Assembly: GCA_003577005.1 (NCBI GenBank)
Contig: QEUW01000059.1
Location: 1-25,831, forward strand
DNA length: 25,831 nt
Origin: Chloroflexota bacterium
Lineage (GTDB): Bacteria; Chloroflexota; Anaerolineae; Caldilineales; Caldilineaceae
Direction: 5' to 3'
This document shows, piece by piece, positions 6,769-14,962 of the stretch. The notes beneath the pieces are model-generated. The model worked only from the letters and a program-made list of their open reading frames with translations. It did not search any database and was not told the origin of the DNA. The position numbers and the translations under genes were made by a program. How positions within the stretch are numbered: position 1 is the stretch's first letter; each line of letters begins with the position of its first letter.

Positions 6769-6798
6769 CCTTACCCGCTTTCTGGGTAAGGTTTTTTT
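6769..6798 (+). terminator. Riboswitch-controlled intrinsic terminator
   Basis: CCTTACCC (6769-6776), a 7-base loop and GGGTAAGG (6784-6791), followed by seven T residues (6792-6798), form a textbook terminator directly after the TPP aptamer. Its 5' arm can instead pair with GGGTAA inside the aptamer (6729-6734), giving an antiterminator. Confidence 0.93.
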
Positions 6799-6861
6799 AT
6801 TAACCGGCTGTGATTTGCTTCTGGTTGGCATCCGTTAGCGTCCAATGATGGGGAAGCTTCT

Positions 6862-7932
6862 ATGAAAAGAATTGTTTGGTCACTCATGATGGTCTTTGCG
6901 TTGTTGTTGTTGGCTTGCCAGCCGGTCCGCCCGCCCTCGGCCCCTGGTGCTGCGCCAGCGGTGACACTGGTTGTGGCCAGCCACGATTCGTTCAACGTGA
7001 GCGAGTCCGTTGTGGCTCGATTCGAGCAGGAACACAATGTCCAGCTTCAATTTCTCGCCCTGGGCGATGCCGGTGAAGCGGTCAATCGCCTCATCCTCAG
7101 CCGGGATGCGCCACTGGCCGATGTCTTCTTTGGGGTGGATAACACCTTTTTGAGCCGGGCGCTCAACGCCGACATTTTCGAGCCGTACCCTTCCTCCCAG
7201 CTCGAACACATTCCCGATGAGTTGGAACTCGATCCTCAACACCGCTTGTTGCCGGTGGATGTGGGCTATATCAACCTCAATGCGGACAGCGTCTGGTTTG
7301 AGGACAATGGAATTCCTCTCCCCCAAACGCTGGAGGATTTGACCCGGCCCGAATATAGAGGGCTACTGGTGGCGTCAAACCCAGCCACTTCTTCACCCGG
7401 TCTGGCTTTTCTGCTGGCCACGGTCAGTTACTTTGGTGAAGATGGCTATCTCGACTTCTGGCAGGCGCTGCGTGAGAACGGCGTGCTCATCACCGATGGC
7501 TGGAGCGAAGCCTACTTCGAGCACTTTACCGTCGGTTCGGGTGGCAGCGGCAACCGCCCCCTGGTAGTGAGCTACTCCACCAGCCCGCCCGCCGATGTGG
7601 TTTACGCCACCGATGGTCGCACCGAGCCGGCCAGCGTCAACATCAACCCGCCCGGCGGCGTCTTCCGCCAGATCGAGTTTGTCGGCATCCTCAGAGGGAC
7701 GCAGCACCCTGAACTGGCGCGGGCATGGGTCGATTTTATGCTCAGCCCCACCTTCCAGGAAGATATGCCGCTCCAGATGTTTGTCTACCCCGCCCGGCCA
7801 GATGCCCAACTGCCCGAACTATTTAAGCAGTACGCTGAAATTCCTACCGAGCCTGCCGAACTGGATGCCGCTGCCATCGAAGCCAATCGCGAACGGTGGA
7901 TCGAGGCTTGGACAAATATGGTGATCCGGTGA
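6862..7932 (+). CDS. thiB: Thiamine ABC transporter substrate-binding lipoprotein
   Basis: 356 residues. A lipoprotein signal ends in LLLAC (Cys19), so the mature protein is anchored to the outer face of the membrane. The body follows TbpA/ThiB closely: '[25 protein letters not shown]', '[16 protein letters not shown]', '[12 protein letters not shown]', '[27 protein letters not shown]', '[10 protein letters not shown]' and '[11 protein letters not shown]' (with a Gly/Ser-rich loop before it), then '[20 protein letters not shown]'. It should capture thiamine or its phosphates and deliver them to the permease downstream. Position behind a TPP riboswitch supports the substrate. A GGGGAAG precedes ATG 6862 by 5 bases. 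The permease follows after an 83-base gap filled by a G/C-run hairpin. Confidence 0.95.
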   Translation: MKRIVWSLMMVFALLLLACQPVRPPSAPGAAPAVTLVVASHDSFNVSESVVARFEQEHNVQLQFLALGDAGEAVNRLILSRDAPLADVFFGVDNTFLSRALNADIFEPYPSSQLEHIPDELELDPQHRLLPVDVGYINLNADSVWFEDNGIPLPQTLEDLTRPEYRGLLVASNPATSSPGLAFLLATVSYFGEDGYLDFWQALRENGVLITDGWSEAYFEHFTVGSGGSGNRPLVVSYSTSPPADVVYATDGRTEPASVNINPPGGVFRQIEFVGILRGTQHPELARAWVDFMLSPTFQEDMPLQMFVYPARPDAQLPELFKQYAEIPTEPAELDAAAIEANRERWIEAWTNMVIR

Positions 7933-8003
7933 GGTGGGGAGCAGGGAATAGGGAGTGGGGAATGCGGCATCGTCTCCCCCTCCTCCCCAATCCCCATTAA
8001 TTC
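7933..8003. repeat. GGGAGT/GGGGAAT-type imperfect inverted repeat between thiB and thiP
   Basis: The left half repeats GGGGAG/GGGAATAGGGAGTGGGGAAT words and the right half is the matching CCCCCTCCTCCCCAATCCCC run, giving an imperfect hairpin of about 20 bp per arm. It begins at the thiB stop and ends at the thiP ribosome-binding site. A clearly related element lies at 22704-22770. Confidence 0.65.
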
Positions 8004-8015
8004 GGGAGAACGTCG

Positions 8016-9680
8016 TTGGATCGACTTAGAGGCGTAGCGCATCTGTTGCTCTTTGCGTTGCCGTTGGCATTTTTGGTAGTGTTTTATTTCTATCCACTCT
8101 TTGTCATTCTGCGGATAAGCCTTGTAGATGGCGGCCAGTGGCGGTTGGAGGGGATCGCTGAGACGCTGCGCCAGCCCTTTTTCTGGCAAGTGCTCTGGTT
8201 TACGACATGGCAGGCAGCGGCCTCGACTCTGCTGACGGTGCTCATCGGGTTGCCGCTGGCTTATGTCTTCGCCCATTATACCTTTCGTGGCAAATCGATC
8301 TTGCAGGCGTTGTTGACCATTCCCTTTGTCATGCCGACGGTGGTGGTGGCTGCTGCCTTCACGACGCTGCTGGGCGAGCGCGGCGTGGTGAACCAGTGGC
8401 TGCAAACGCTCCTGGATCTGCCAGCGCCACCGCTTCAGTTGATGCGGACGGTCTGGATCATCTTGCTGGCCCATACCTTCTATAATGTGAGTGTGGTGGT
8501 GCGCACAGTGGGCGCCTTTTGGGCCAATCTCAATCCCCGGCTCGACGAGGCCGCCGCCGTGCTTGGCGCTACGCCAGGCCGTCGTTTTTGGGCAGTCACG
8601 CTGCCGCTGCTCCTGCCCAGTATCCTGGCGGCGAGCCTGCTCGTCTTTCTCTTCTGCTTTACCAGCTTTGGCGTGGTGCTGATTTTGGGGGGATTGCAAT
8701 TTGCCACGTTGGAAGTGGAGATCTACCGCCAGGCGGTGAGCCTCTTTAATCTGCCCGTGGCGGCCTTTCTTGCATTGGTGCAAATGGCGTTGACCTTTGC
8801 CATCATGGCGCTTTATACCCGGCTCCAGGCCCGGGCTAGCCTGCCGCTGGAGCTACGCCCGCGTACACCCCAGGAACGCCCCTCGCGTACTCGCCGCGAA
8901 CGAATGGTGGTGGCTATGAGCGTCGCTGTCACCCTCTTCGTCCTCCTGTCGCCGTTGCTGGCGCTGGTCTGGCGCAGTTTTACGCTTGGTGGCGCAGGTC
9001 CAACACTCACCTATTATGAGGAACTCGCCATCGACCGCCGGCAGAGCGCCTTCTTTGTGGCGCCGGTCTTTGCCATCCGTAACTCGCTTTTGTTTGCGTT
9101 GGCGACCATGACCTTGAGCCTGGTGTTGGGCCTGATCAGCGCCTATTTGCTGGCGCGGCCCCGCAGTTGGCAGACCGCTATTCTCGACCCGCTCTTTCTG
9201 CTGCCGCTGGGCACATCGGCGGTTACGCTCGGCTTTGGCTATATCATCTCTATGGGGCCACTGCGGACCTCGCTCTGGCTGACGCCGATTGCCCACACAC
9301 TGATCGCCTCACCTTTTGTCGTGCGCACCTTTCTACCTGCCCTGCGTAGTCTCGACCCACGGCTGCGCGAGTCGGCGGCGGTGCTGGGTGCATCGCCCGT
9401 GCGCGTCTGGTGGGAGATCGACGCCCCGCTGCTCTACCCCGCGGTGCTGGTGAGCGCGGTCTTTGCTTTTACTATCAGCCTGGGCGAATTTGGAGCCACG
9501 CTGCTGGTCAGCCGGCCCGATTACCCGACCATGCCCATGGTCATCTATCGGGCGTTGGGCCAGCCGGGGCTGCTCAACTATGGCCAGGCGCTGGCCATGA
9601 GCACGATCCTCATGGTGGTGGCGGGGGTTGCCATGCTGGTCATCGAACGCTTCCGCATTGGGGGCGCCAGCGAATTTTGA
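8016..9680 (+). CDS. thiP: Thiamine ABC transporter permease, fused two-domain form
   Basis: 554 residues from a TTG codon at 8016, supported by GGGAG 7 bases upstream. It contains two BPD_transp_1 domains, each with the cytoplasmic EAA loop that docks onto the ATPase: '[20 protein letters not shown]' in the first half and '[20 protein letters not shown]' in the second. About twelve membrane segments are visible, and a basic linker ([14 protein letters not shown]) joins the halves. This duplicated layout is that of ThiP, the channel for thiamine imported with ThiB. No ThiQ ATPase gene follows: the next gene starts its stop codon 10 bases later on the other strand. The non-ATG start and the preceding hairpin may set permease production below that of the binding protein (inference). 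Confidence 0.93.
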   Translation: MDRLRGVAHLLLFALPLAFLVVFYFYPLFVILRISLVDGGQWRLEGIAETLRQPFFWQVLWFTTWQAAASTLLTVLIGLPLAYVFAHYTFRGKSILQALLTIPFVMPTVVVAAAFTTLLGERGVVNQWLQTLLDLPAPPLQLMRTVWIILLAHTFYNVSVVVRTVGAFWANLNPRLDEAAAVLGATPGRRFWAVTLPLLLPSILAASLLVFLFCFTSFGVVLILGGLQFATLEVEIYRQAVSLFNLPVAAFLALVQMALTFAIMALYTRLQARASLPLELRPRTPQERPSRTRRERMVVAMSVAVTLFVLLSPLLALVWRSFTLGGAGPTLTYYEELAIDRRQSAFFVAPVFAIRNSLLFALATMTLSLVLGLISAYLLARPRSWQTAILDPLFLLPLGTSAVTLGFGYIISMGPLRTSLWLTPIAHTLIASPFVVRTFLPALRSLDPRLRESAAVLGASPVRVWWEIDAPLLYPAVLVSAVFAFTISLGEFGATLLVSRPDYPTMPMVIYRALGQPGLLNYGQALAMSTILMVVAGVAMLVIERFRIGGASEF

Positions 9681-9689
9681 ACGAAGGAA

Positions 9690-10382
9690 TCACTCACCCT
9701 GCCGCTTGCCTACCAGAAGCGCCACGTCCACCGGTTTTCCCTCCCGGTTGGGAGGCGGCAGCGTCACTGTCTGCATGGTGATCTCAAATTGCCAACCGCG
9801 TTTTTCCAGACCGGCCACAAAGTCCAGCGCCTGGGGCCGGCTGGGGTCAGCCAGGAGGAGCCGCCCGCCGGGAGCCAGGTTGTGCTGGAAGATCGGCTCC
9901 AGATGGCGGTGCATGGCGCGCTCATAGAGGATATCTGCACCCAGAAGCAGATCGTATTGTTCAGTATGGTCCCAGTCGCGCCAGTCGGCCAAAAACTGGT
10001 GGATGCCGGTGATGCCGTTCCGGGGGGCGTTGGCGGCGGCTATGGTCAATGTATAGGGTTCGTGGTCGGTCTGCCAGACCTGGGCGCCCAGGCTGCGCGC
10101 CACCAACCCTGGCAGCCCCATGCCGGCGCCCAACTCTAGCACGCGCAGGCCCGCAAGTTGCCCGGCCTGTTCAACCAGCATTTGCGCCAGCGCCACCGCC
10201 GATTCCCAGAGCAAAAAGCCGTAGGGGATATGCGCCAACTGGTCGGCGACTTCGAGCAGCGCATCCTGGTTCTGCACGGCCAGCACGCTCCAGGTCCGCC
10301 CGCCGATGGATAATTCCACGGTCGCCAGGGGCAACTGCTCGGCCAGCCAGACAGGTAAGGGCGATGACAGTTCGATTGCCAT
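9690..10382 (-). CDS. Class I SAM-dependent methyltransferase, Methyltransf_16/PrmA-like
   Basis: 230 residues. SAM motif I is VLELGAGMGLPG (81-92), followed by an acidic post-I residue in QTDHEP (D106) and 'YDLLLGADILYERAMHRHLEPI', the motif II/post-II block typical of the METTL/Methyltransf_16 protein-lysine methyltransferases. An N-terminal 'IPYGFLLWESAVALAQ' matches the 'P-YG-LWESA' entry motif of that group. ATG 10382 has GAGGAG 8 bases upstream. It is convergent with thiP and downstream of the dehydratase gene, with a 60-base gap. The methyl acceptor is unknown; protein lysine is more likely than a small molecule by family resemblance. Confidence 0.82.
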   Translation of the reverse strand: MAIELSSPLPVWLAEQLPLATVELSIGGRTWSVLAVQNQDALLEVADQLAHIPYGFLLWESAVALAQMLVEQAGQLAGLRVLELGAGMGLPGLVARSLGAQVWQTDHEPYTLTIAAANAPRNGITGIHQFLADWRDWDHTEQYDLLLGADILYERAMHRHLEPIFQHNLAPGGRLLLADPSRPQALDFVAGLEKRGWQFEITMQTVTLPPPNREGKPVDVALLVGKRQGE

Positions 10383-10442
10383 CCGTTACACTCCTCGAAT
10401 CATGCCTGCCACAACGCGATAGAGGGGTTGGCTCATGTCCAC

Positions 10443-11603
10443 TCAACTCCGCACCGTCACCTGTTCGAGCCAGTCCATGGTGATCTCCAGGCCGAAACCG
10501 GGGGCGTCGCTGGGGATGACATAGCCATCCTGGATGGCCGGCGTGCCCGGCAGCCGTGACATCTCGGCCAGCGGCACCCCCGGCGGCGAGACCCCTTCGG
10601 ACCGTTCGCCCCAAACGATGGCGGGCATAGCAAAGGCAAGGTGTTGCCCAAAGGGGTAATTCATCCCTGCATGGGTGATGACGTTGATGCCGGCGGCCTC
10701 GGCGATGTGGCAGATCTTCACGGCTGCGGTGATGCCGCCCGTCCAGAGGATGTCGGGCTGGAAGATGTCCACCAGATGCTGGTTGGCTGCTGTGGCAAAG
10801 GGTGCGGTGAGATACCAGTGTTCGCCCGTCGCCAGCGTCTGCCAGGGGATGCGCTGGCGCACGGCGGCGTAGGCGTCGAGCTGGTCGGGCAGAACGTAAT
10901 CTTCGACCCATTTGAGCCGGTAGGGGCGGAGCTGTTCGGCCAGCCGCACCACATATTCCACATCCATCGCCATCCAGCAGTCGAGCATTAGTTCGACGTT
11001 GTCACCGACCAGTTCGCGGGTGCGGGCGACGAATTCCACATTTTTGTTGAGCCCCTCAAGCCCATCGTGCGGACCCCACGGGGCAAAGATCTTGGTGGCT
11101 TTGAAGCCCAGTTCCAGATACCATTCGGTGTCAAAGCCGGTGGCGTAGCAGAAGATCTTCTCCTTTTGTGGGCCGCCCAGCAGCTCATAGACCGGTCGTC
11201 CCAGGAGCTTGCCCTTGAGGTCCCAGAGCGCCACATCGAGCGCGCTGATGGCGTAGCTGGCCAGCCCGGCGCCGCTGTAGGGCGCGGCCATACGCACCAT
11301 CATGTCCCAGACCTTTTCGGTCGCCATGCAGGGCTGGCCGACTAGCGCCGGTCCCAGGTGGTCGTTGATGAGGCGCACGGTCGGCCCGCCGTGGATGGTC
11401 ATACCGAAACCCCACGTGCCATCCTCGGCGGTGACAAGACAGGCGGCGCGCGGCCAGGTGGCGGTGGCGGATTCGACATGCTGGCCGTAGCGGGCAATGG
11501 GCCGGGTCATCTTGATCGTGTCGGCGCGGCTGGGGGTGCGTGGGGCGGTTTTGGGCCGAGGGGTGGGGTCGATCTCAAAGGCGCGGATTTCTTTGATCTT
11601 CAT
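10443..11603 (-). CDS. Enolase-superfamily acid-sugar dehydratase, L-rhamnonate dehydratase-like
   Basis: 386 residues of the mandelate racemase/muconate-lactonising branch. The family layout is intact: an N-terminal capping domain with 'FGMTIHGGPTVRLINDHL', 'DVALWDLKGKLLGRPVYELLGG', 'LGFKATKIFAPWGPHDG' (catalytic Lys region), metal ligands D208 (LMLDCWM), E234 (KWVEDY) and E261 (ATGEHWY), and H311 (VITHAG). 'FAPWGPHDG' and 'MLDCWM' closely resemble L-rhamnonate dehydratase (RhmD), which dehydrates the acid sugar to a 2-keto-3-deoxy product. Related acid sugars remain possible because this specificity changes easily. The RBS contains GAGG about 8 bases before ATG 11603. It is divergent from the mutarotase-like gene. 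Confidence 0.85.
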   Translation of the reverse strand: MKIKEIRAFEIDPTPRPKTAPRTPSRADTIKMTRPIARYGQHVESATATWPRAACLVTAEDGTWGFGMTIHGGPTVRLINDHLGPALVGQPCMATEKVWDMMVRMAAPYSGAGLASYAISALDVALWDLKGKLLGRPVYELLGGPQKEKIFCYATGFDTEWYLELGFKATKIFAPWGPHDGLEGLNKNVEFVARTRELVGDNVELMLDCWMAMDVEYVVRLAEQLRPYRLKWVEDYVLPDQLDAYAAVRQRIPWQTLATGEHWYLTAPFATAANQHLVDIFQPDILWTGGITAAVKICHIAEAAGINVITHAGMNYPFGQHLAFAMPAIVWGERSEGVSPPGVPLAEMSRLPGTPAIQDGYVIPSDAPGFGLEITMDWLEQVTVRS

Positions 11604-11615
11604 CGAGGTTCCTCT

Positions 11616-11647
11616 CTTGTTTTGCCATAGAGCTCACACTTGTTTTG
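11616..11647. promoter_or_regulatory. Direct repeat CTTGTTTTG in the divergent promoter region
   Basis: CTTGTTTTG occurs at 11616-11624 and 11639-11647, 23 bp apart (about two helical turns), between the dehydratase and mutarotase-like genes. It could be a paired operator for both. No convincing -35/-10 pair was found in this 122-base gap. Confidence 0.25.
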
Positions 11648-11725
11648 TCCAGATCTACGCTCTCGTGTACACTCCACCTTACCCATTCGATTCCTGCAAA
11701 ACAGTACCACTCATGGGGAGACATT

Positions 11726-12580
11726 ATGTACACGCTTGCCAACGGAGAACTCTCCGTCGCCATTCTCGACCCGGCTGCCGACCTCGACCGCTGCGGTTCA
11801 CGCTATATCGTCGGCGGTTACATTTACCAGATCAGCGACACCGCTAAGGGTGAGCTGTTGAGTGGCCCTGAGTACCCCAACCCGCGTCCCAACCTTTTTG
11901 ACGGCCAGGGGGCGCCCGACCATTTCGTGACGGTCTTGGGTGAGGCGCCGGTGGGCGGCGAGGTGGCAGGCATCGGCGTCGGTCGCATCCGCCGCACGAG
12001 CGCCAAAGAGCCGTTCTCGGTGCGCGAGAACCCGGAAGTTGCTCAGTTTCTGCCGTGGCAAGTGACGCGGACAGACGACAGCATCACCATGCAGACCGAA
12101 GATGCGTTCAAGGAGTGGGCCTATCACCTGGCTCGCACTGTGGGCCTGCACGAGCGCACCGTGCGGGTGCAGACCGCCATCGAGAACCGGGGTTCCGCGC
12201 CGTTGCCCATCCGCTGGTACGCCCATCCCTTCTTCCCGCTGACGCCAGACCGCGTCTACTGCAAAATCTCGCCCCCGGTGACCGTGCCGGAGAACCCTGG
12301 CTATTTCCTCAACGCCGATGGCTTTATCTGTCAGAAGCTGGACTATGATTGGGCCAAAGGTCACTTTCAGTTGTTGGAGTACGACAAGGTTGGCGAGAGC
12401 ATGACCTTCGTCGAGCGCCACCCGCTGGTGAGCGAAGTGACTGCGGTCACCGACTTTATGCCCGACTGGCTGCCCATCTGGAGCAACCACCACACCTTTT
12501 CGTTCGAGCCTTATTATATCCGCGAGTTGCCGGCGGGCGAATCGGCGGCGTGGAGTATCGAGTACCGCTTTGGACGGTAG
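11726..12580 (+). CDS. Galactose-mutarotase-like (aldose 1-epimerase fold) protein
   Basis: 284 residues from ATG 11726, with GGGGAG 5 bases upstream; the same frame extends to 11645 but without supporting signals. The protein is rich in beta strands. 'LSVAILDPAADLDRCGSRYIVGGYIYQI' and 'TVRVQTAIENRGSAPLPIRWYAHPFFPL' resemble the start and the 'V...NTG..P.P...G.HPYF' core of aldose epimerase-like proteins. Such proteins interconvert sugar anomers or simply bind sugars. The next gene (DUF72) begins 40 bases downstream in the same direction, so the two may be co-transcribed. The neighbouring rhamnonate-dehydratase-like gene supports a sugar role. Catalytic residues were not pinned down, so activity is uncertain. 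Confidence 0.7.
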   Translation: MYTLANGELSVAILDPAADLDRCGSRYIVGGYIYQISDTAKGELLSGPEYPNPRPNLFDGQGAPDHFVTVLGEAPVGGEVAGIGVGRIRRTSAKEPFSVRENPEVAQFLPWQVTRTDDSITMQTEDAFKEWAYHLARTVGLHERTVRVQTAIENRGSAPLPIRWYAHPFFPLTPDRVYCKISPPVTVPENPGYFLNADGFICQKLDYDWAKGHFQLLEYDKVGESMTFVERHPLVSEVTAVTDFMPDWLPIWSNHHTFSFEPYYIRELPAGESAAWSIEYRFGR

Positions 12581-12620
12581 ACTACAGGGCTGACGCGCCG
12601 GCCGGATTACAGTATGAGAT

Positions 12621-13334
12621 ATGGCAATCCGGATCGGCACGTCAGGCTGGGTCTATCCTCACTGGCGCGGCCTCATCTACCCACCAGCGTTGCCCCAGCG
12701 GGAGTGGTTTCGCTACTACGCCACGCTGTTTGATACGGTCGAGATCAACAACTCGTTCTATCGTCTGCCGGGCGAGACGACCTTTGCCGCCTGGCGAGAA
12801 CAGGCTCCTCCTGGCTTTCTCTACGCCGTCAAGGCGAGCCGTTATCTTACCCACATGCGCAAGCTCAAGGAGCCGGAGGAGCCGCTCGACTGCTTCTTTA
12901 CCCGCGCCGTCAAGTTGGGGTCAATCTTGGGGCCGATCTTGTACCAACTCCCGCCGCGCTGGCGAGTCAATCTGCCCCGCTTCGAACACTTCCTCGCTGC
13001 CCTGCCGCCGGGCTACCAACATGTGGTCGAATTTCGCGAACCCAGTTGGCTCCATGAGGATCTCTTTCGACTCATGGAGCAGTCCGGCGTTGCCCACTGC
13101 CTGCATGACATGCCCCCGCTTCAGGTGCCCCTGCGCGTCACCGCGCCACCGGTCTATATTCGCTTTCACGGCGACCCGGCCCACGGTGGCAACTACCCGC
13201 AGGAAACGCTGGAAGTGTGGGCCACGCGGATTGCCGACTGGCAGCGCCAGGGTCTGGACATCTTCGTCTATTTCAACAACGACATCGGCGGCTATGCGGT
13301 GCAGAATGCACAGACGCTGAAGTCGCTCGTGTGA
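12621..13334 (+). CDS. DUF72 (YecE) family protein
   Basis: 237 residues. The opening 'IRIGTSGWVYPHWRGLIYPPALPQREWFRYYATLFDTVEINNSFYRLP' is the diagnostic DUF72 N-terminus. It is followed by 'FLYAVKASRYLTHMRKL', 'LGPILYQLPPRW', 'EFREPSW', 'YIRFHG' and 'DIFVYFNNDIGGYAVQNA', in the family's order. The length is normal. DUF72 proteins adopt a TIM-barrel fold; no reaction is established. ATG 12621 has no strong ribosome-binding site and lies 40 bases after the mutarotase-like gene. An alternative overlapping frame on the same strand is open for about 320 codons but shows no family features and is disregarded. Confidence 0.92.
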   Translation: MAIRIGTSGWVYPHWRGLIYPPALPQREWFRYYATLFDTVEINNSFYRLPGETTFAAWREQAPPGFLYAVKASRYLTHMRKLKEPEEPLDCFFTRAVKLGSILGPILYQLPPRWRVNLPRFEHFLAALPPGYQHVVEFREPSWLHEDLFRLMEQSGVAHCLHDMPPLQVPLRVTAPPVYIRFHGDPAHGGNYPQETLEVWATRIADWQRQGLDIFVYFNNDIGGYAVQNAQTLKSLV

Positions 13335-13367
13335 CGGCTAGCTGCTCTTTCAAAAATTGTTTCGGCG

Positions 13368-13439
13368 CCGTAGGTCGCCCTACCAGGGCGACGTCGCTGC
13401 GCATACGTACGATTGTCACGCTACTAGCGTGACCTACGG
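13368..13439. repeat. Composite palindromic element (two hairpins inside an outer inverted repeat)
   Basis: Outer arms CCGTAGGTC (13368-13376) and GACCTACGG (13431-13439) enclose two hairpins: GTCGCCC-TACCA-GGGCGAC (13374-13392) and GTCACGC-TACTA-GCGTGAC (13415-13433). The two loops (TACCA/TACTA) are nearly identical, so the hairpins look like diverged copies. It lies between two convergent genes and could end transcription from both sides. Confidence 0.85.
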
Positions 13440-13445
13440 GAAAGA

Positions 13446-14867
13446 TCACAGGGCAACGGCCGGCCGCTGCCAGGCGACGCGGGTGGCCTGTTCAAAGGCA
13501 TACGCCAGTTGCAACACGCCCAACTCATCCTGGTGGCGCCCGACGATCTGCACACCGACCGGCAGCCCTTCCGAGGTAAAGCCACCCGGCACTGAGATGG
13601 CCGGCAGCCCGGTTACTGTGATGAAGTAGCACGACTGCATCCAGTCGATATAGGTTTCCATCGGTAGGCCGTTGATCTCGGTAATGTACTCCGTGGTGAC
13701 CTCAAAAGGCGGCACCTGGCTCACGGGTAGGACCAGAAACTCATAGGTCTCCATAAATTCGCGCACACGGTGGTAGAGTTGGGTGCGCTTGACCTCGGCC
13801 TGGCCCAGTTGCGGGCCACTCAACTTGAGCCCGGCCTCGACATTCCAGGCCACCGTCTCCTTGACCTGATTCCGGTGGCGCTGTACCAGATCGGCGTACG
13901 AGACGGCAAAAGACCAGGCGCGCCAGACCTTGAAGATCTCGTCGGCGTCGCGGAAATCGGGTTCGCCCTCTTCGACGATGCAGCCCAAGTCCGCAAAAAC
14001 AGCGCGCCGGCTGTCGATCACCGCCGTCACGCGCGGGTCGACCGGAAAGCTCCCCAGGTCGCGGCTCCAGGCGATGCGGACGCCGGAAAAATCTCGTTCC
14101 AGCGGGCGGGCAAAGAACGAGCCCGGCTCGCGGATGGCGATGGGCGAGCGCGGGTCCGGCCCGGCGATGACGCTGAGCATGAGCGCTACATCCTCGACCG
14201 TGCGGGCCATGGGGCCTTGCACCGACCAGGGCGCCCAGGCGGTCAACTTGGGATAGGCAGGCACACGCCCCGGCGCCGTGCGAAAGCCCACCACGTTGCA
14301 GAAGTTGGCCGGGTTGCGGAGCGAACCGCCCATGTCGCTGCCGTCGGCCAGGGGTTGCATACCGCAGGCCAGCGCCACCGCCGCTCCGCCGCTGCTGCCG
14401 CCGCACGTCTTGGTCAGGTCATACGGGTTGAGGGTGGCGCCAAAGACCGGGTTGAAGGTCTGCGAACCGGCGCCAAATTCGGGTGTATTGGTCTTCCCGA
14501 TGGTGATGGCGCCTGCCCCCTTCAGCCGCTCGACGATGAGGTCGTCCTGCTCGGGAATGAACTCTTTGAAGAGCGGTGAGCCGTAGGTTGTGCGAATTCC
14601 CTGGGTCAGCGTCAGGTCTTTGTGGGCGATAGGCAGGCCGTGTAAAGGGCCGAACGCCTCGCCACGCGCCAGCGCCGCATCGGCGGCTGCGGCCTGAGCG
14701 AGCAGTTGCTCCGGTGGCAATAGCGTGATGATGGCATTTACCTTGGGGTTGACGCGCTCGATCTGCGCCAGATGAGCGGCCATCACCTCATGGGCGGAGA
14801 GCTCTCTGGCACGGATACGCCGGGCCAGTTCGGTGGCGGGCAGGAAGCAGAGTTCGGATGTGGGCAC
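13446..14867 (-). CDS. Amidase (amidase-signature family)
   Basis: 473 residues from a GTG at 14867, chosen because GGAGG lies 6 bases upstream; the frame runs on to 14996 but through a repeat element. The Ser-cisSer-Lys triad is visible: K83 (PIAHKD), S158 (CGGSSGG) and nucleophile S182 (GSDMGGSLRNPA). The family hydrolyses amides to acid plus ammonia; substrates range from glutamine on tRNA (GatA) to aliphatic, aryl or carbamoyl compounds. There are no gatB/gatC neighbours, so a catabolic amidase is more likely than GatA. It follows the hydroxyacid dehydrogenase on the same strand after a hairpin element, so they may share a transcript. Confidence 0.9.
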   Translation of the reverse strand: MPTSELCFLPATELARRIRARELSAHEVMAAHLAQIERVNPKVNAIITLLPPEQLLAQAAAADAALARGEAFGPLHGLPIAHKDLTLTQGIRTTYGSPLFKEFIPEQDDLIVERLKGAGAITIGKTNTPEFGAGSQTFNPVFGATLNPYDLTKTCGGSSGGAAVALACGMQPLADGSDMGGSLRNPANFCNVVGFRTAPGRVPAYPKLTAWAPWSVQGPMARTVEDVALMLSVIAGPDPRSPIAIREPGSFFARPLERDFSGVRIAWSRDLGSFPVDPRVTAVIDSRRAVFADLGCIVEEGEPDFRDADEIFKVWRAWSFAVSYADLVQRHRNQVKETVAWNVEAGLKLSGPQLGQAEVKRTQLYHRVREFMETYEFLVLPVSQVPPFEVTTEYITEINGLPMETYIDWMQSCYFITVTGLPAISVPGGFTSEGLPVGVQIVGRHQDELGVLQLAYAFEQATRVAWQRPAVAL

Positions 14868-14906
14868 GCGATTCCTCCATAAAGTAGGGGGTTGAAGAGA
14901 CTTGGA

Positions 14907-14953
14907 GAGATTTGAGGGGATTACCGCGGCTGCGACCAATCCCCTCAAATCTC
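14907..14953. repeat. Hairpin element between hydroxyacid dehydrogenase and amidase genes
   Basis: Perfect 16-bp arms GAGATTTGAGGGGATT (14907-14922) and its complement (14938-14953) with a 15-base loop. The left flank continues with similar words (GAAGAGACTTGGAGAGA), the same word-repeat style as the other junction elements. No T-tract follows on the transcribed (minus) strand, so a processing or stabilising role is as likely as termination. Confidence 0.85.
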
Positions 14954-14962
14954 CATAAAACT

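Noticed and set aside
7785..8783. Long open frame (332 codons) antisense to thiB/thiP
   Set aside because: Composition is His/Gln/Arg-rich and shows no family motif; it is the mirror of strongly supported ThiB and ThiP coding sequence.
10171..10911. 246-codon minus-strand frame bridging the methyltransferase and dehydratase genes
   Set aside because: It overlaps two well-supported genes in another frame, is Arg/His-rich, and shows no motif. A frameshifted fusion was considered, but both real genes are intact with their own start signals.
11640..11673. TTGTTT ... TACACT as a promoter for the mutarotase-like gene
   Set aside because: The spacing is 22 bp, too long for a normal promoter, and the -35 match is poor.
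12349..13320. 323-codon frame on the plus strand overlapping the mutarotase-like and DUF72 genes
   Set aside because: Arg/Ser/Pro-rich translation without motifs; both overlapped genes match known families in their own frames.
13368..13439. CRISPR-like repeats at the composite palindrome
   Set aside because: There are only two hairpin copies, in opposite arrangement, with no regularly spaced direct repeats or cas genes nearby.
13770..14579. 269-codon frame antisense to the amidase gene
   Set aside because: The amidase frame carries the full catalytic triad; the antisense frame has no recognisable domain.
14907..14953. Classical intrinsic terminator
   Set aside because: The stem is strong but no T-run follows on the transcribed strand; kept as a repeat/hairpin element instead.
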